Source of the DNA: Streptomyces sp. Ru71
GTDB lineage: Bacteria > Actinomycetota > Actinomycetes > Streptomycetales > Streptomycetaceae
Direction of reading: 5' to 3'
Assembly: GCF_002920535.1 (NCBI RefSeq)
Contig: NZ_PQSS01000013.1
Location: 62,001 to 126,000 of the forward strand
DNA length: 64,000 nt
In this document: positions 45,101-53,366 of the stretch, piece by piece
Layout of the letters: every line of letters starts with the position of its first letter
Position numbering within the stretch: the first letter of the stretch is position 1
Notes under the pieces: model-generated
Database searches by the model: none
What the model was told of the DNA's origin: nothing
The model's input: the letters and a program-made list of their open reading frames with translations, nothing else
Position numbers and translations under genes: made by a program

Positions 45101-46464
45101 TGCAGATTGGCCGGGCTCGAGCAGGTGGTCGGGGAGATCTTCTGGTCCACCGTCATCAGGTAGTCGGACCAGGAGCTTGACGTGTTCGACCAATTGCTGG
45201 ACGAGGTGATCGTGTAGTTCTGCCCGCCGATCCGGTACAGATCGACCGGTTCCGCCCGCGCGTCCGCCCAGTACACGGCCCCGACCCGGGCGGAGAACGA
45301 CGCCGAAAGGATCTTCTTCCCGCTGTAGAAGGACATCGGGACGCTGAACATCAGCCGGCGCACCCCGATCCCCGCGCACTGCGTCGGGTTGTAGTCGGCC
45401 GGGCACTTGCCCATGCCGGCATGACCGGAGTACTTCCAGTCCTGCTCACTCGGCATCCCCGACATCACCGACGTCCACGCGGTCGCCCCCGTGGTCCGCG
45501 GCGTCGGGTCGAGCACCACCGGGTAGTGGGTGCTCTTGCCACGCAGCAGCTTCAGGTCGGGCTTGAGGGTCAGCTTGCCCTTCGCCACATCGACGTCCAA
45601 CGGAGCCTTGCGGCCCCCGTCGGCCGCATCCAAGGCGGGATCCGAAACCGCGGTGGACAGTGCCGTGCGGGCGGCGGGCGCCGTGCTCGTCCCGGCGGCT
45701 GCCGAGGAGTCCCACATACTCGCGCTGCCCGACTCGAAAACCGTGCCGCCCACGGCGGAGTCGACGGCCTCGAGAGCACCGCTGTCGGTCTCGGTGACCG
45801 TCAGGCCCTTCGTCGTGAGCCCCAGCTCGATCGACTCAAGCTGCGAATTGGCAGCAGCCTCCGCCGTCTTGACGACGAGGTAGTGCGAAAAACCCTCGAC
45901 ATCGGCGCGGACAGCCAGGTCGACACCGGGAAGGACTTCCGCGTAGCGGGCAGTATCGCCCTCCACGTGCGGTGCGGGCAGGACGCCGCCGGGCCAGGTC
46001 AGCGCGTACTCGCGCCCGACCCGGTTCATCCGGGCGAACGGACCCTCGCCGCCGTCGGAGAACTCAAGCCCCACTGTTGCGGCCTTCGGCGCCCAAGTGC
46101 CGTCGCCCTGTTTCACGAGCGTGTCGTCGACCGGCACCCAGCTGCCATCCTGCACGGTACGCACCGGCTGCGTGTACTCCCGCGCCGTGAAAGAACCGTC
46201 TGCGTTGGCTACCACGTCACGGCGTTCACCGCGCAGGTTGAGGGCCTCCACCGGCTGGCCGCTCTCCTTGGCGGCCGCCTTGGCCAGTTCTTCGTTGGCT
46301 GCCTCGCCCGATTCGGCTGCGGCGGCAATAGCGCTGGCACGGAGCGCGGTGGCCGTGTCCTGGGCGCTGGCCGGCAAGGCCGAGACGCCTGCCGCCGTTA
46401 CGGTCGTCAGCGTGGCGATGACGACCCCGTACGTCGCTCTGCGGCGACGTTTTCCCCTCCCCAT
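42151..46464 (-). CDS. Secreted LamG / FG-GAP-like surface protein partner of the RHS toxin
   Basis: ATG at 46464 (GGGGGG just upstream), 1437 residues, signal peptide ending near LPASAQ. Residues about 40-560 match the N-terminal module seen in DNRLRE/RHS-associated exported proteins. Residues about 600-830 hold five FG-GAP/VCBS-like repeats (VPLTGDWDGDGVETIGMFDP, IPVVGDWNGDGTDTVGVWRP). Two LamG/concanavalin-like domains follow, at about 1010-1205 and 1240-1430. Calcium-like DxDxDG loops are visible in the repeats. It is the first gene of the minus-strand toxin operon and probably helps surface display or delivery of the RHS protein (inference from common pairing in Streptomyces). Confidence 0.85.
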   Translation of the reverse strand: MGRGKRRRRATYGVVIATLTTVTAAGVSALPASAQDTATALRASAIAAAAESGEAANEELAKAAAKESGQPVEALNLRGERRDVVANADGSFTAREYTQPVRTVQDGSWVPVDDTLVKQGDGTWAPKAATVGLEFSDGGEGPFARMNRVGREYALTWPGGVLPAPHVEGDTARYAEVLPGVDLAVRADVEGFSHYLVVKTAEAAANSQLESIELGLTTKGLTVTETDSGALEAVDSAVGGTVFESGSASMWDSSAAAGTSTAPAARTALSTAVSDPALDAADGGRKAPLDVDVAKGKLTLKPDLKLLRGKSTHYPVVLDPTPRTTGATAWTSVMSGMPSEQDWKYSGHAGMGKCPADYNPTQCAGIGVRRLMFSVPMSFYSGKKILSASFSARVGAVYWADARAEPVDLYRIGGQNYTITSSSNWSNTSSSWSDYLMTVDQKISPTTCSSPANLHFSNGELLTDVQDAAYGGWSTMSLGLRAKDESTYGGWKRICGNSYLSITYNTPPAQVATSLMSSNPGGKCVVDANKAPYIDSLPQLRTEARDADNSSSYTDQVKVQFQVFYKDKGGVERSYFADTLYKSPNPGTVFSHQVVQPALGAGVGMWEPSTRTFHLRNTATAGFPDSKPAFPEAGTVPLTGDWDGDGVETIGMFDPATRIFHLRNKNDGPDSWAVQFGTVGDIPVVGDWNGDGTDTVGVWRPSNHYFYLNNEHTNTTTDVSFVYGATGMTPITGDWNGDGYDTIGMYDSSNIMIYLRNSNSGGGNSNEIRYGSAGDKPVVGDWDKDKIDTVGVWRPDTHYFYLNNELTNNVADLSFVYGADGMLPLSGNWSTDSGIPAETTISYQARAFDGDQWGPWSSANGVGRCYVKRDAVTPKAPTVAGAPYKDDEVWRSGVGKSGTFSFDAADTDVVGYRWTIDDEVQDPVPTSGGASKSVTWTPTWQGRHTLSAEAYDAAGRTSARAEYSFKVVDDGPVGQWNLGDLPGSVKAVEEMDRAPAMAGSGVTFGVPGPASRTDSAARLDGTADGYLTVQAADTDTDPLKRAAVIDPTQSFSVSAWVKPATLDHDMALLSQDSLNDAGFVLGYSASDKGWFFEAPGTDAGTTTRWRVKAAGSVTANQWVHLTAMFDGKAATGPRLSLQVNNNAATTAARTSTMTVGGDFQIGRAKTGQTETGALYGSQFVGDIADVRAFTRTVSAAEVAQFQRTIPDRKAYWQFDAAADTSVTNVQADGQPLTLQGAKVHVATDALDDFQALTGQGHLELDGVNDWAATSAPVVSETGSYTIALRARLTSLDPDKSQTVLALPGQNTDRLVVRYDAPTQRWQAVVTASDTVGAPATVVTSTAQAEPTRDGFGDHLAVVYDAVTRQVRLYVNGASAPDDARLNISPWNSVGAVQVGRSAKAAGGEYFAGAVDEVRFYAGALDRNGLRLLKGLQADPGI

Positions 46465-46863
46465 GAAGGCCCCCCGACCTGTTCAAGTGAATGTAAAGAT
46501 CATGTAATCAGACACGGAACGTTACCTGTCGCGCACACTTTCGGCACGTGGGATTTACTTTCCACTTACATCCCAAGAGCCCCTACCGGGCATATCGGCA
46601 CGTGATTCATCTCACGTCCACCTCTCGGTTCAGCGGTCGCCGCCCCTGCACCGTGCTTCGCCGTGAGGGGACGAACGCTCCTCCTCGGTGATCCACGCTG
46701 CCGTCGTTTCCAAGGTCGCTCTTGGTGCTGGCCTCATCAGGAGCCGGTCGTCAGCGTGATGCGGAATGCCAGTGCGTGCGGATGGCCGCGGGACGGCCGA
46801 TGGCGGGGTTCACGCGGAAGGCCACGCCGTAGTCGCGGGCGAGCTTCTTGGTGGTAAGGGGGT

Positions 46864-47025
46864 TTGCACTGCGTTGAGGTCGACGTAGAACCCATCGGGA
46901 TTCCGGCCAGCCTCGCCGACGCGTTGCAGGACTGGCTTGGGCTGGCGTCAACGACAGACGAGGACGTCGCCCAATTCGTGGGCTGGAGTGTGGAAGAGGT
47001 CGCCCGCCACCGCGAGGAAGCCTGA
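46864..47025 (+). CDS. Small hypothetical protein (53 aa)
   Basis: TTG at 46864 with GGTAAGGGGG upstream. The product ends PASLADALQDWLGLASTTDE-DVAQFVGWSVEEVARHREEA, an acidic helical sequence with strong third-position GC that reads like a real C-terminus. The beginning may be truncated. The stretch 46465-46863 holds the promoter region of the LamG gene and an antisense frame (LARDYGVAFRVNPAIGRPAA) that looks like another gene relic. Confidence 0.4.
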   Translation: MHCVEVDVEPIGIPASLADALQDWLGLASTTDEDVAQFVGWSVEEVARHREEA

Positions 47026-47150
47026 CCGTCGTACAGCGCGCCCCTGGGCTCTTCGGTCTGGGGGCGTTGTCGCATTTCAGGCCGGGGTTGTCAGTGCATG
47101 CGCGTACCGTACAAAGCAAGTCCTACTCGAAGCGGCTGCGGGGAGTGCCG

Positions 47151-48404
47151 ATGGACGACGACTTTGAGCGCGACAGCGACGAAGACCTCTTTCGGAACCC
47201 GGTCTTCTTCGAACCGGCTGGTTGCAACCTCGACCTGGACCGGGCGGACCTCGGCCTTCCTCAGGGCGAGGGCCTTCTGGACGAACTCCTTCGGATGCGC
47301 AACCGTGTTCCCGTCGAAAGGCGTGGGCTGATCTGCCCCGACTGCCGGGCTCTCCGGGGCCGGCGCGTCCCCATGTACCTCGTCCAGCGCGACGGAGTGC
47401 TGCTCGCATCCCACTACCGCAAGCCTGGCGAGAAGCCCATTAGTCACGAGTCGGACGAGCATCTCGCCCGGAAAGAACGCGTAGCGAAGGACTCCGAAGA
47501 CCACGGTTATTCCGCGGACATCGAGTCGTTGGCCGCCGACGGGCACGCTCGTCTTGACGTTCGCATACGCGGCGCCAACGGCATCGTCCTGGGCTACGAG
47601 CCTCAGCTGAGTGACCAGACCGCCCGGGGAATGCGGGTACGAGAAGGGTTCCGTCGCCGCGGTGGGATCCAGTCCGTGTGGGACTTCACGGACCCCGACC
47701 ACTCGGGTATCGGCGCTGTCCCCTACGTTCGCACACCGAACCTGCCGGCCTCCGTCATCCGCGTCCAGGAGAACCCCATCGCGATCCGAGACGGCAACTT
47801 CGTCGTCGAGGAAGGCCAGTGCAGCCCAAGGGGCGCGATCGCCCGATGCCCGTAGAAGCCGTACGACCCGGAGAACCCGGCTGACGCCGGGTACTGCGGA
47901 GACTGGCACCGCATCCTCGTTCCCGTTCACCAGTCAAGGACCTTCGAGGGGACCGGCCGCCTGACCCTGACTCAGTTCATCGTGGAAGCGGCGGCCGGCG
48001 AGCGTGTCCCGTTCGTGCACAACGGCCTTCACGGCTGGCTCCCCTCACAGCAGTGGCAGAAGTACCTGGAAGCGAACGGCCCCGCCTGGGAAGACAAGGA
48101 GCGCGCGTCACCAGTTCGGCAGGGCGACCGGCGGGACCGGTGCACTGAGGATCGTCCGGCGTCAGAGGTGCGTGCCGCGCCGAAGGAGAGGTGCGGGAGC
48201 CGCACGATCGTCCTTGAGAGCCGACCCGCCCAGGAAGCGGAGCCACACCAGGTTTCCGTCGATGCATCAGGGCAACCGATCCCCCTTTGCCGCTTCGGGT
48301 GTGGCATGCCCGCAAGCATGCCGGGGCCGGAAGGGCTACCGGAGCACTATTCGTGCCGCAGGAAGAACGAGGACACGCAAGGGAGTGCAGGAAAGGCGGC
48401 ATAA
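47151..48404 (+). pseudogene. CoiA-like/unknown 417-codon gene interrupted by one in-frame TAG
   Basis: The ATG at 47151 (GGGGAGTG upstream) opens a frame of 418 codons. It contains a single amber codon at 47853-47855 and both sides keep good coding character. Before it: RRGLICPDCRALRGRRVPMY, SHYRKPGEKPISHESDEHLA (zinc-like Cys pair and a K-x-H block recalling CoiA/competence-type proteins). After it: KPYDPENPADAGYCGDWHRI, FVHNGLHGWLPSQQWQKYLE and CRFGCGMPAS. No indel is needed to join the halves. It is either a fresh pseudogene or made by readthrough. The function is not certain. Confidence 0.6.
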
Positions 48405-48419
48405 GCCCCTTTGCGGCAG

Positions 48420-48780
48420 TACCCGGCCCGATCTCCCACGGGTCCCCCATCGGCCGGGTCAGACCGTCATCCGTGACCAGCCGGCGTTCCGGGGCCGTCG
48501 CGTCCAGCTCCCAGTATTAGAGGCAGCCCTGGCATCGGACCCCCTCCACCAGGGCGTCGCCGTTCGGTTCGGGCAGTCTGTGCAGTCCCCACGCCGTGCA
48601 CACGCTTGACCGGTAGCCCCCATGGGTTCGACGGTGCGCGACGCTAGCCGGGGCCGCGGAGAGGGCGTAGCGGGCGCACAGGCGTACGAGCCCAGCATCC
48701 CGCCCCATCAGCCAGTTGAAGCCATTCCCGGCGCCTGTCCGCCCGCCGTGCCAGCAGGAACCGAGGCGGTCGAAGATCAC
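48420..48780 (-). pseudogene. Unrecognised minus-strand remnant with in-frame TAA
   Basis: The frame reads LPEPNGDALVEGVRCQGCL, a TAA at 48517-48519, then YWELDATAPERRLVTDDGLT-RPMGD in the same frame. The joined text looks like one protein with a zinc-type CxxC. The upstream half is poor. It is convergent with the gene ending at 48404. No family is recognised. Confidence 0.3.
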
Positions 48781-48804
48781 GAGTGGGTGCTGCCGTTCTG
48801 ACGA

Positions 48805-49235
48805 TCACGGCGGCTGAGCGAGGACCAGCGTCTGGAGGAGAGCGAAGGACGCTCGCCCGTATGACCGGCGTTTGATCAGCTTGATCCGTGTGACCTGGCC
48901 TTCGACGGCCCCGGAGCTCCAGGGCAGGCTGAACCCGTTAACGACCGCATCCCAGTCATGTTGGAGGAATGTGGCGAAGGACTGGATCTGCTTCGGTCCG
49001 TCGCTCAGGTCATCCATTGAACGAGTTCGGAGCCTCGCCGCTCGCGGGCTATGGCGTTGAAGGCATGCGCGAGGTCGCGGGCAGCGCTCAGATCGGGGCA
49101 GGCCTCCATGACACGGTCCAACCGGGTGCTTTCACTGTTGGTCAAGCTCTCAGGACGACGCTTGATCCAGCGTCCTTTACCCGCGAGGCCCTGCGCCGCG
49201 GCATGCCCGTGCCGACCGCAGCCGTGGAATGATGG
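48805..49235 (-). pseudogene. ISL3-family transposase, C-terminal remnant
   Basis: The minus strand gives RRPESLTNSESTRLDRVMEA, CPDLSAARDLAHAFNAIARE, and after a shift near 49015 FLQHDWDAVVNGFSLPWSSG-AVEGQVTRIKLIKRRSYGRA. The last block, LPWSSGAVEGQV-x-RIK-x-IKR, is the hallmark end of ISL3 transposases. A frameshift and loss of the N-terminal half make it inactive. Confidence 0.7.
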
Positions 49236-49325
49236 CGATTCCTGAAAACGGCCGCTGATGCTCTTCGCCCCACTTCGTTCACCGTTGAAGGGTGTGGGGA
49301 AGGTGGGGAGCGAGGAGCACGTGCG

Positions 49326-49357
49326 CGGGCCCGCCGACCGTCAGGTCGGCGGGCCCG
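49326..49357 (-). terminator. Strong hairpin downstream of the IS21-linked zinc-ribbon gene
   Basis: A 14-bp perfect stem CGGGCCCGCCGACC / GGTCGGCGGGCCCG with loop GTCA, 28 bp past the stop of the minus-strand zinc-ribbon gene. It ends the IS21 operon. Confidence 0.65.
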
Positions 49358-49385
49358 GTGATCAGTGACGGTCAGTGGACGACTG

Positions 49386-50039
49386 TCATGGGGTCCTTCT
49401 TAGCGGGACGATGTCAGGGCTTGTGGTGGGGACGGAGGGGCGGGCGGCTTCAGGGGTCGCAAGAAGCGCGACAATGGTGACCGGCTGGTTGCAGTGGGGG
49501 CAGCTCCGGGTCGCGGTCGGTTCCAGCGGGTCACGCTCGGGAGCCACTGGTTGGCGTGAGGGAGACCTGCTGAGGGTTCTGGGGGGCGGTGGCAGCTCTG
49601 CCCGCGATGGCAGAGGTGTGGTTTCGGCGAGGCGACGGGCACGGTCTTCGTCTCTCGCCTGGTCGCGTCGGCGCTCAGCGTCTTTGCGGCAGGCTGGCGA
49701 ACAGTAGATCTGGCGCGTCGTTTTGAGGGTCGCGAAAGGGCCGTCGCAGACTGGGCAGACGCGCTGTTCCCGGATGTCGTCGCTGGTGCGGGCGGCGTTG
49801 CGGCACTCTTCGGAGCAGTAGGTCCGGCGGCGGGCGACTGTGGTGGTGAACTCGTTCTCGCAGGCCGGGCACGTCTGCCGGGCCGGTTTGTTGTTGCGGT
49901 TGGCTGCTTTGCAGGTGGGCGAGCAGAAGACCTGTCGGCTGTAGCGGTAGGCGACGGTGAAGACGGTCTCGCAGACCGGGCAGCGACGGGCCATCTCGGG
50001 TTCGACCTCGGCGGTGTCGGGAGCGTGGTCAGGAGACAC
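49386..50039 (-). CDS. Multi-zinc-ribbon protein, third gene of the IS21-type operon
   Basis: GTG at 50039, overlapping the stop of the istB 3' part by 11 bp, so translation is coupled. The 217 residues contain three similar zinc-finger units, ARRCPVCETVFTVAYRYSRQ-VFCSPTC, CPACENEFTTT...YCSEEC and CPVCDGPFATL...YCSPAC, plus a last CPHC pair. The repeated C-x2-C...Y/F-C-S-x2-C pattern is a nucleic-acid-binding-type ribbon. IS21 elements normally have only istA and istB; a third zinc-ribbon gene coupled to istB is unusual and may help target choice or regulation (inference). Confidence 0.7.
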   Translation of the reverse strand: MSPDHAPDTAEVEPEMARRCPVCETVFTVAYRYSRQVFCSPTCKAANRNNKPARQTCPACENEFTTTVARRRTYCSEECRNAARTSDDIREQRVCPVCDGPFATLKTTRQIYCSPACRKDAERRRDQARDEDRARRLAETTPLPSRAELPPPPRTLSRSPSRQPVAPERDPLEPTATRSCPHCNQPVTIVALLATPEAARPSVPTTSPDIVPLRRTP

Positions 50040-50193
50040 GGGCGTTCACCCCGGCTCGGATGGATTCGGCCTGGTTCTGGTGACCGCGGAGCCGGTAGGA
50101 GGGGCCGTCGATGCCGGCGACAGCGGCCCGGTGCAGGAGCCGGTCGAGCATCGCGGCAGCGACGGTGGCGTCGCCGAAGGCGCCGGCCCAGTC
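50029..50193 (-). pseudogene. istB: istB 3' part, cut off by the 50194-53850 insertion
   Basis: The 54 codons [38 protein letters not shown] and so on are the C-terminal end of an IstB ATPase. The matching front part is at 53851-54495 in the same orientation. Removing 50194-53850 gives an uninterrupted 269-residue IstB, with ...TTNVGIA joined to DWAGAFGD. Both pieces are whole codons (645 and 165 bp). Confidence 0.85.
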
Positions 50194-50332
50194 ATCTGGG
50201 GCTGGCACTTGTTCCCTCACACGGGTTGCCGCTGCCACCTGGCCGTATCCCTCTCCTGAGGTCCTCGTTGGTTCTCGCGGTAGCAACCTGACTTTCAAGG
50301 TGCTGCCTTGACCGTTCAGGTGCGAGGAAGGT

Positions 50333-51403
50333 GTGCCGGTGGCCGAGGCGAGACTGCAGGTCATCGCGGGCGGGGCCGTCCCTCAGGCCCCGCTGACGAC
50401 GGATCCGTGGCAGTTCCAGGCGGCGTGTGTCGACGCATTCGTCGCTTCGTGGAGGGCTCGTGGGTTTTGCCCGGTGACCGTCGACAACGACATCGGGCTG
50501 CTGGAGCGGACCCTCACGGCGCTCGGCCGACCCGCGTGGGACGTGACGCCCGAGGACATCGACCGCGTCGTCGGCGACCTCGCGGTCCAGGGCCGTAAGA
50601 CCTCGACCCGGCGCGAGTACGTGCAGATCTTCAAGGGCTTCCACCGGTTCCTGCAGGCCCGCAAGGCGGCCGAGATCGAGGCCGCGTTCGGCGTCCGGCT
50701 GGTCTGCCCGGTCGACGAGTTCAACGCTTCCCGGCATGTCGGCGACGACTCCCCGGCTCTGCTGCCACCGCCGACACCGGAAAGGGTGGCCGTGTTCTTC
50801 GATTTCATCAAGCAGAGGATCGCCACCGCCCGGAAATACGGACCCGCCGCCCGGGACTATGCGATGTTCCGGACGCTGTATCACGCCGGGCTCCGCTCGG
50901 AAGAAGCCTCGCTGCTGGAGAAGCCGGACGCGCACTTCGCCCGTGGCCCATTCGGCAAACTCCACGTCCGCTTCGGTAAGGGCGCCCACACCTCCGGGCC
51001 CCGCCCTCGCTGGGTTCCCATGCTCGACGGTCTCGACCTCGTGCTTCGGTGGTTCCTGGAAGACGTACGTCCCAAGTTCCCCAGCTCGCCAGTGCTGTTC
51101 GCCGACGAGTCCGGCGGCCCTCTGCATCGCGGCACGATCCGCAACCGGCTGCGGTATCTCATGCAACTGGAAGGGCGGCCGGCCGACGAGCGGTTCAGCC
51201 CGCATGCCCTCCGGCGGGCCTGTGCGACCCACAATTACGAACGCGGCGTCGACCTGGTGGCGATCCAGCAAATGCTCGGACACTGGACGGTCAGCTCGAC
51301 CATGCGATACGTCCGTCCCTCCGCGACCTTCATCGAGGACGCCTATCAGCGGGCGGTCGCCAGCACCCTGGCCGAGCTGACGGGGAAGGACACCACGGCA
51401 TGA
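50333..51403 (+). CDS. Tyrosine recombinase/integrase, first gene of the trio
   Basis: GTG at 50333 with GAGGAAGG upstream, 356 residues. A SAM-like core-binding domain spans about 25-125 (FVASWRARGFCPVTVDNDIG). The catalytic domain has all expected residues: Arg in YHAGLRSEEASLL, Lys near VRFGKGAH, H-x-x-R in FSPHALRRACATHNYERG, His in QQMLGHWTVSSTMRYVR and the Tyr nucleophile in its RYV. It should cut and join DNA at the element ends. The stop overlaps the next start (ATGA), so it is co-translated with the HTH gene. Confidence 0.9.
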   Translation: MPVAEARLQVIAGGAVPQAPLTTDPWQFQAACVDAFVASWRARGFCPVTVDNDIGLLERTLTALGRPAWDVTPEDIDRVVGDLAVQGRKTSTRREYVQIFKGFHRFLQARKAAEIEAAFGVRLVCPVDEFNASRHVGDDSPALLPPPTPERVAVFFDFIKQRIATARKYGPAARDYAMFRTLYHAGLRSEEASLLEKPDAHFARGPFGKLHVRFGKGAHTSGPRPRWVPMLDGLDLVLRWFLEDVRPKFPSSPVLFADESGGPLHRGTIRNRLRYLMQLEGRPADERFSPHALRRACATHNYERGVDLVAIQQMLGHWTVSSTMRYVRPSATFIEDAYQRAVASTLAELTGKDTTA

Positions 51404-51714
51404 AGATCCGGTGGCGGTTGCGAATGGCCGCTGCCCAGCGAGAGGTATGGACCGGGACGGAACTGCGGCGGCTCCTGGCCGAGAAGGCCGGCCTGGAGCT
51501 GTCCTCGGCATCGGTGTCCGCACTGTTCACCAAGGAACCATCGCAGATGAAGATGACCACGCTGGCCGCGTTGTGCACCGCGCTTGAGTGCACCCCCAAC
51601 GACCTGATCGAGGTCGACACCACCCCCGTCGAGCGGCCCATCGCTCCACCCCGGCCGGTCGCCGACCTTCCGCAGGCGGCCTCCGGAAGGGGCCGGTCGA
51701 TGCCGCCGCTGTGA
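51400..51714 (+). CDS. Small Cro/C1-type HTH protein, middle gene of the trio
   Basis: The ATG at 51400 overlaps the integrase stop (ATGA). The 104 residues hold an XRE-like helix-turn-helix: GTELRRLLAEKAGLELSSAS, VSALFTKEPSQMKMTTLAAL, CTALECTPNDLIEVD. This Cro/CI form has a low-complexity tail. The position between two recombinases suggests a directionality factor or a regulator of the trio. It may correspond in role to TnpC of Tn554-like systems, which is inference from layout only. Confidence 0.8.
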   Translation: MKIRWRLRMAAAQREVWTGTELRRLLAEKAGLELSSASVSALFTKEPSQMKMTTLAALCTALECTPNDLIEVDTTPVERPIAPPRPVADLPQAASGRGRSMPPL

Positions 51715-51729
51715 TCGGCGGAGAGCGAG

Positions 51730-53352
51730 ATGGGCAAGAAACAACGAGACTGCGTCACCTGCGGGGCTCCCGTCGGATTCCTCGACCGGCTGCACTGCTG
51801 CCGGTGTCGGCGCCAGATCGAGGAACAGGCGGCCAAGGCGATATGCCCGGCCTGTGGCAAGGACCGCGTGCTGCAGCAGGACACCGGCCGGTGCGTCACG
51901 TGCTCCCGCGTCTGCGAAGAATGCGGCCATCCAGTCCGCTCGGCCGACACCCGACTGTGCCGGGACTGCCGCCGCAAAGCCGGGCAGATCGCAGCCCAGC
52001 AGGTCTGTCCGCGCTGCGGCAGGCCCGGCTATCTGCGCGAGGACACCGGCTGGTGCGGTCACTGTTCCCGGCCCCGCCAGGACAAACAACCGCCGCGGAC
52101 CTGTCACGAATGCGGCCAGGTGCGACGACATGCCGGACTCGGGCTGTGCTCAGCATGCTGGCAAAAGCATCCCGGCCGCCCCTTCATCCGCGGTGAACAC
52201 CTCCGTGACCAACTCACCGACCCGCCGGAGTGGCTCGATGCCTTCGTCGCCCGTGTCGCGGGCAACCACTGCGTCTCCAGGGCCTGTGGCTTCGTCACCG
52301 ACTTGGGCCGACTCCTGAAAGACGAGCACTCCAATTCACCCCAGGCCCTGCTGGAGCGGTCCCGCAGGCCGGGGCGGTCGATGGGCTCCTTCGCCCGTGC
52401 ACTTGAGGACTTCTTCACCCTCCATAGCCTGGCCTTGCCCACTGACCAGGCCGAACAGCTCGCGGCCGGTCGACGTAGACGCCGCATCGACGCGGTCCCC
52501 GACCCGCTGAAGCAGGCCGTGATCGCCTTCGATGCCTCCCGCATGCGGGCCCAGCAGCGGGCCCGGCGGGCCGGCACCCGCCCCCGTAGCAACCACACCT
52601 TGGAAACAGCCCTGACCATCCTGCGTGACCTGGCCCTCTTCCTGATCAACCAGCGGAACAAGAATGACTGGGCCCTCACCGATGTTCACGACGTCGAAGC
52701 GTTCCTCGCCACCTTGCCCAAAGCACGCAAGCGCCAGCTGGTCGTACTGGGCCAGTTCTTTCGCTTCGCCCGGACCCAGCACATCGTGCTGATCGATCCG
52801 ACCCGGAACATGACCTCCAAGAGTTCGAAGGGCTTCCGCGGCAGGACCCTCACCCTCGACCAGCAGCGCTATCTCTTCCGCCGCTGGACGACCAGCGAGG
52901 AGGTCCATCCCCACGAGGCAGTCGTGGGAATACTCGCTCTGCTGCATGGCGCCTCCAGCTCAGAGGCCCGAATGTTGCAGGTCAACGACGTGGACCAGCA
53001 GGCCCAAACGGTCCGGCTCGGCAAGCGGCCCCATCCTGTCCCGCTCGATCCCGCCTCATGGACGGTGCTGCAACGCTGCCTGGCCCATCGCCAGGCATGG
53101 CGGACCGACAACCCTCACGTCGTGGTCACCAAAGGAACAAAGGCCGGGCGGAACCCGGCCTCCACCGCATACCTCTCCCACGTCCTCGACGACTGTGGCT
53201 TCCCGCCCCGGATGATCCGCAGCACCCGCCTTGTCGACATGGTGAACACAATGGACCCCAAGCTCGTCGCCGCCGCCTTCGGCATGGACCCTCAGGCCAC
53301 CCTGATCTATCTCGCCGACCACATCGACGAGGGCCGTCTGCCGGCTCCGTGA
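51730..53352 (+). CDS. Large recombinase-like protein with five N-terminal zinc ribbons
   Basis: ATG at 51730, 15 bp after the HTH gene, 540 residues. The first 150 residues contain five cysteine-rich ribbons (CVTCGAPVGF...CCRC, CPACGKDRVL...CVTC, CEECGHPV...CRDC, CPRCGRPGYL...CGHC, CHECGQV...CSAC). The rest has the phage-integrase fold, but the catalytic set is incomplete: the first Arg position is Ser (HGASSSEARML), the H-x-x-R block reads IRSTRLVDM, the late His is Met (FGMDPQATLIYL); the Tyr remains. It may be a DNA-binding partner of the first recombinase rather than an active enzyme (inference). Confidence 0.8.
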   Translation: MGKKQRDCVTCGAPVGFLDRLHCCRCRRQIEEQAAKAICPACGKDRVLQQDTGRCVTCSRVCEECGHPVRSADTRLCRDCRRKAGQIAAQQVCPRCGRPGYLREDTGWCGHCSRPRQDKQPPRTCHECGQVRRHAGLGLCSACWQKHPGRPFIRGEHLRDQLTDPPEWLDAFVARVAGNHCVSRACGFVTDLGRLLKDEHSNSPQALLERSRRPGRSMGSFARALEDFFTLHSLALPTDQAEQLAAGRRRRRIDAVPDPLKQAVIAFDASRMRAQQRARRAGTRPRSNHTLETALTILRDLALFLINQRNKNDWALTDVHDVEAFLATLPKARKRQLVVLGQFFRFARTQHIVLIDPTRNMTSKSSKGFRGRTLTLDQQRYLFRRWTTSEEVHPHEAVVGILALLHGASSSEARMLQVNDVDQQAQTVRLGKRPHPVPLDPASWTVLQRCLAHRQAWRTDNPHVVVTKGTKAGRNPASTAYLSHVLDDCGFPPRMIRSTRLVDMVNTMDPKLVAAAFGMDPQATLIYLADHIDEGRLPAP

Positions 53353-53366
53353 CCACTCCGCCTGGG

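Noticed and set aside
47853..47855. Amber codon as a programmed recoding site (pyrrolysine or suppressor)
   Set aside because: There is no downstream element and no suppressor tRNA in the window; simple mutation is the better default.
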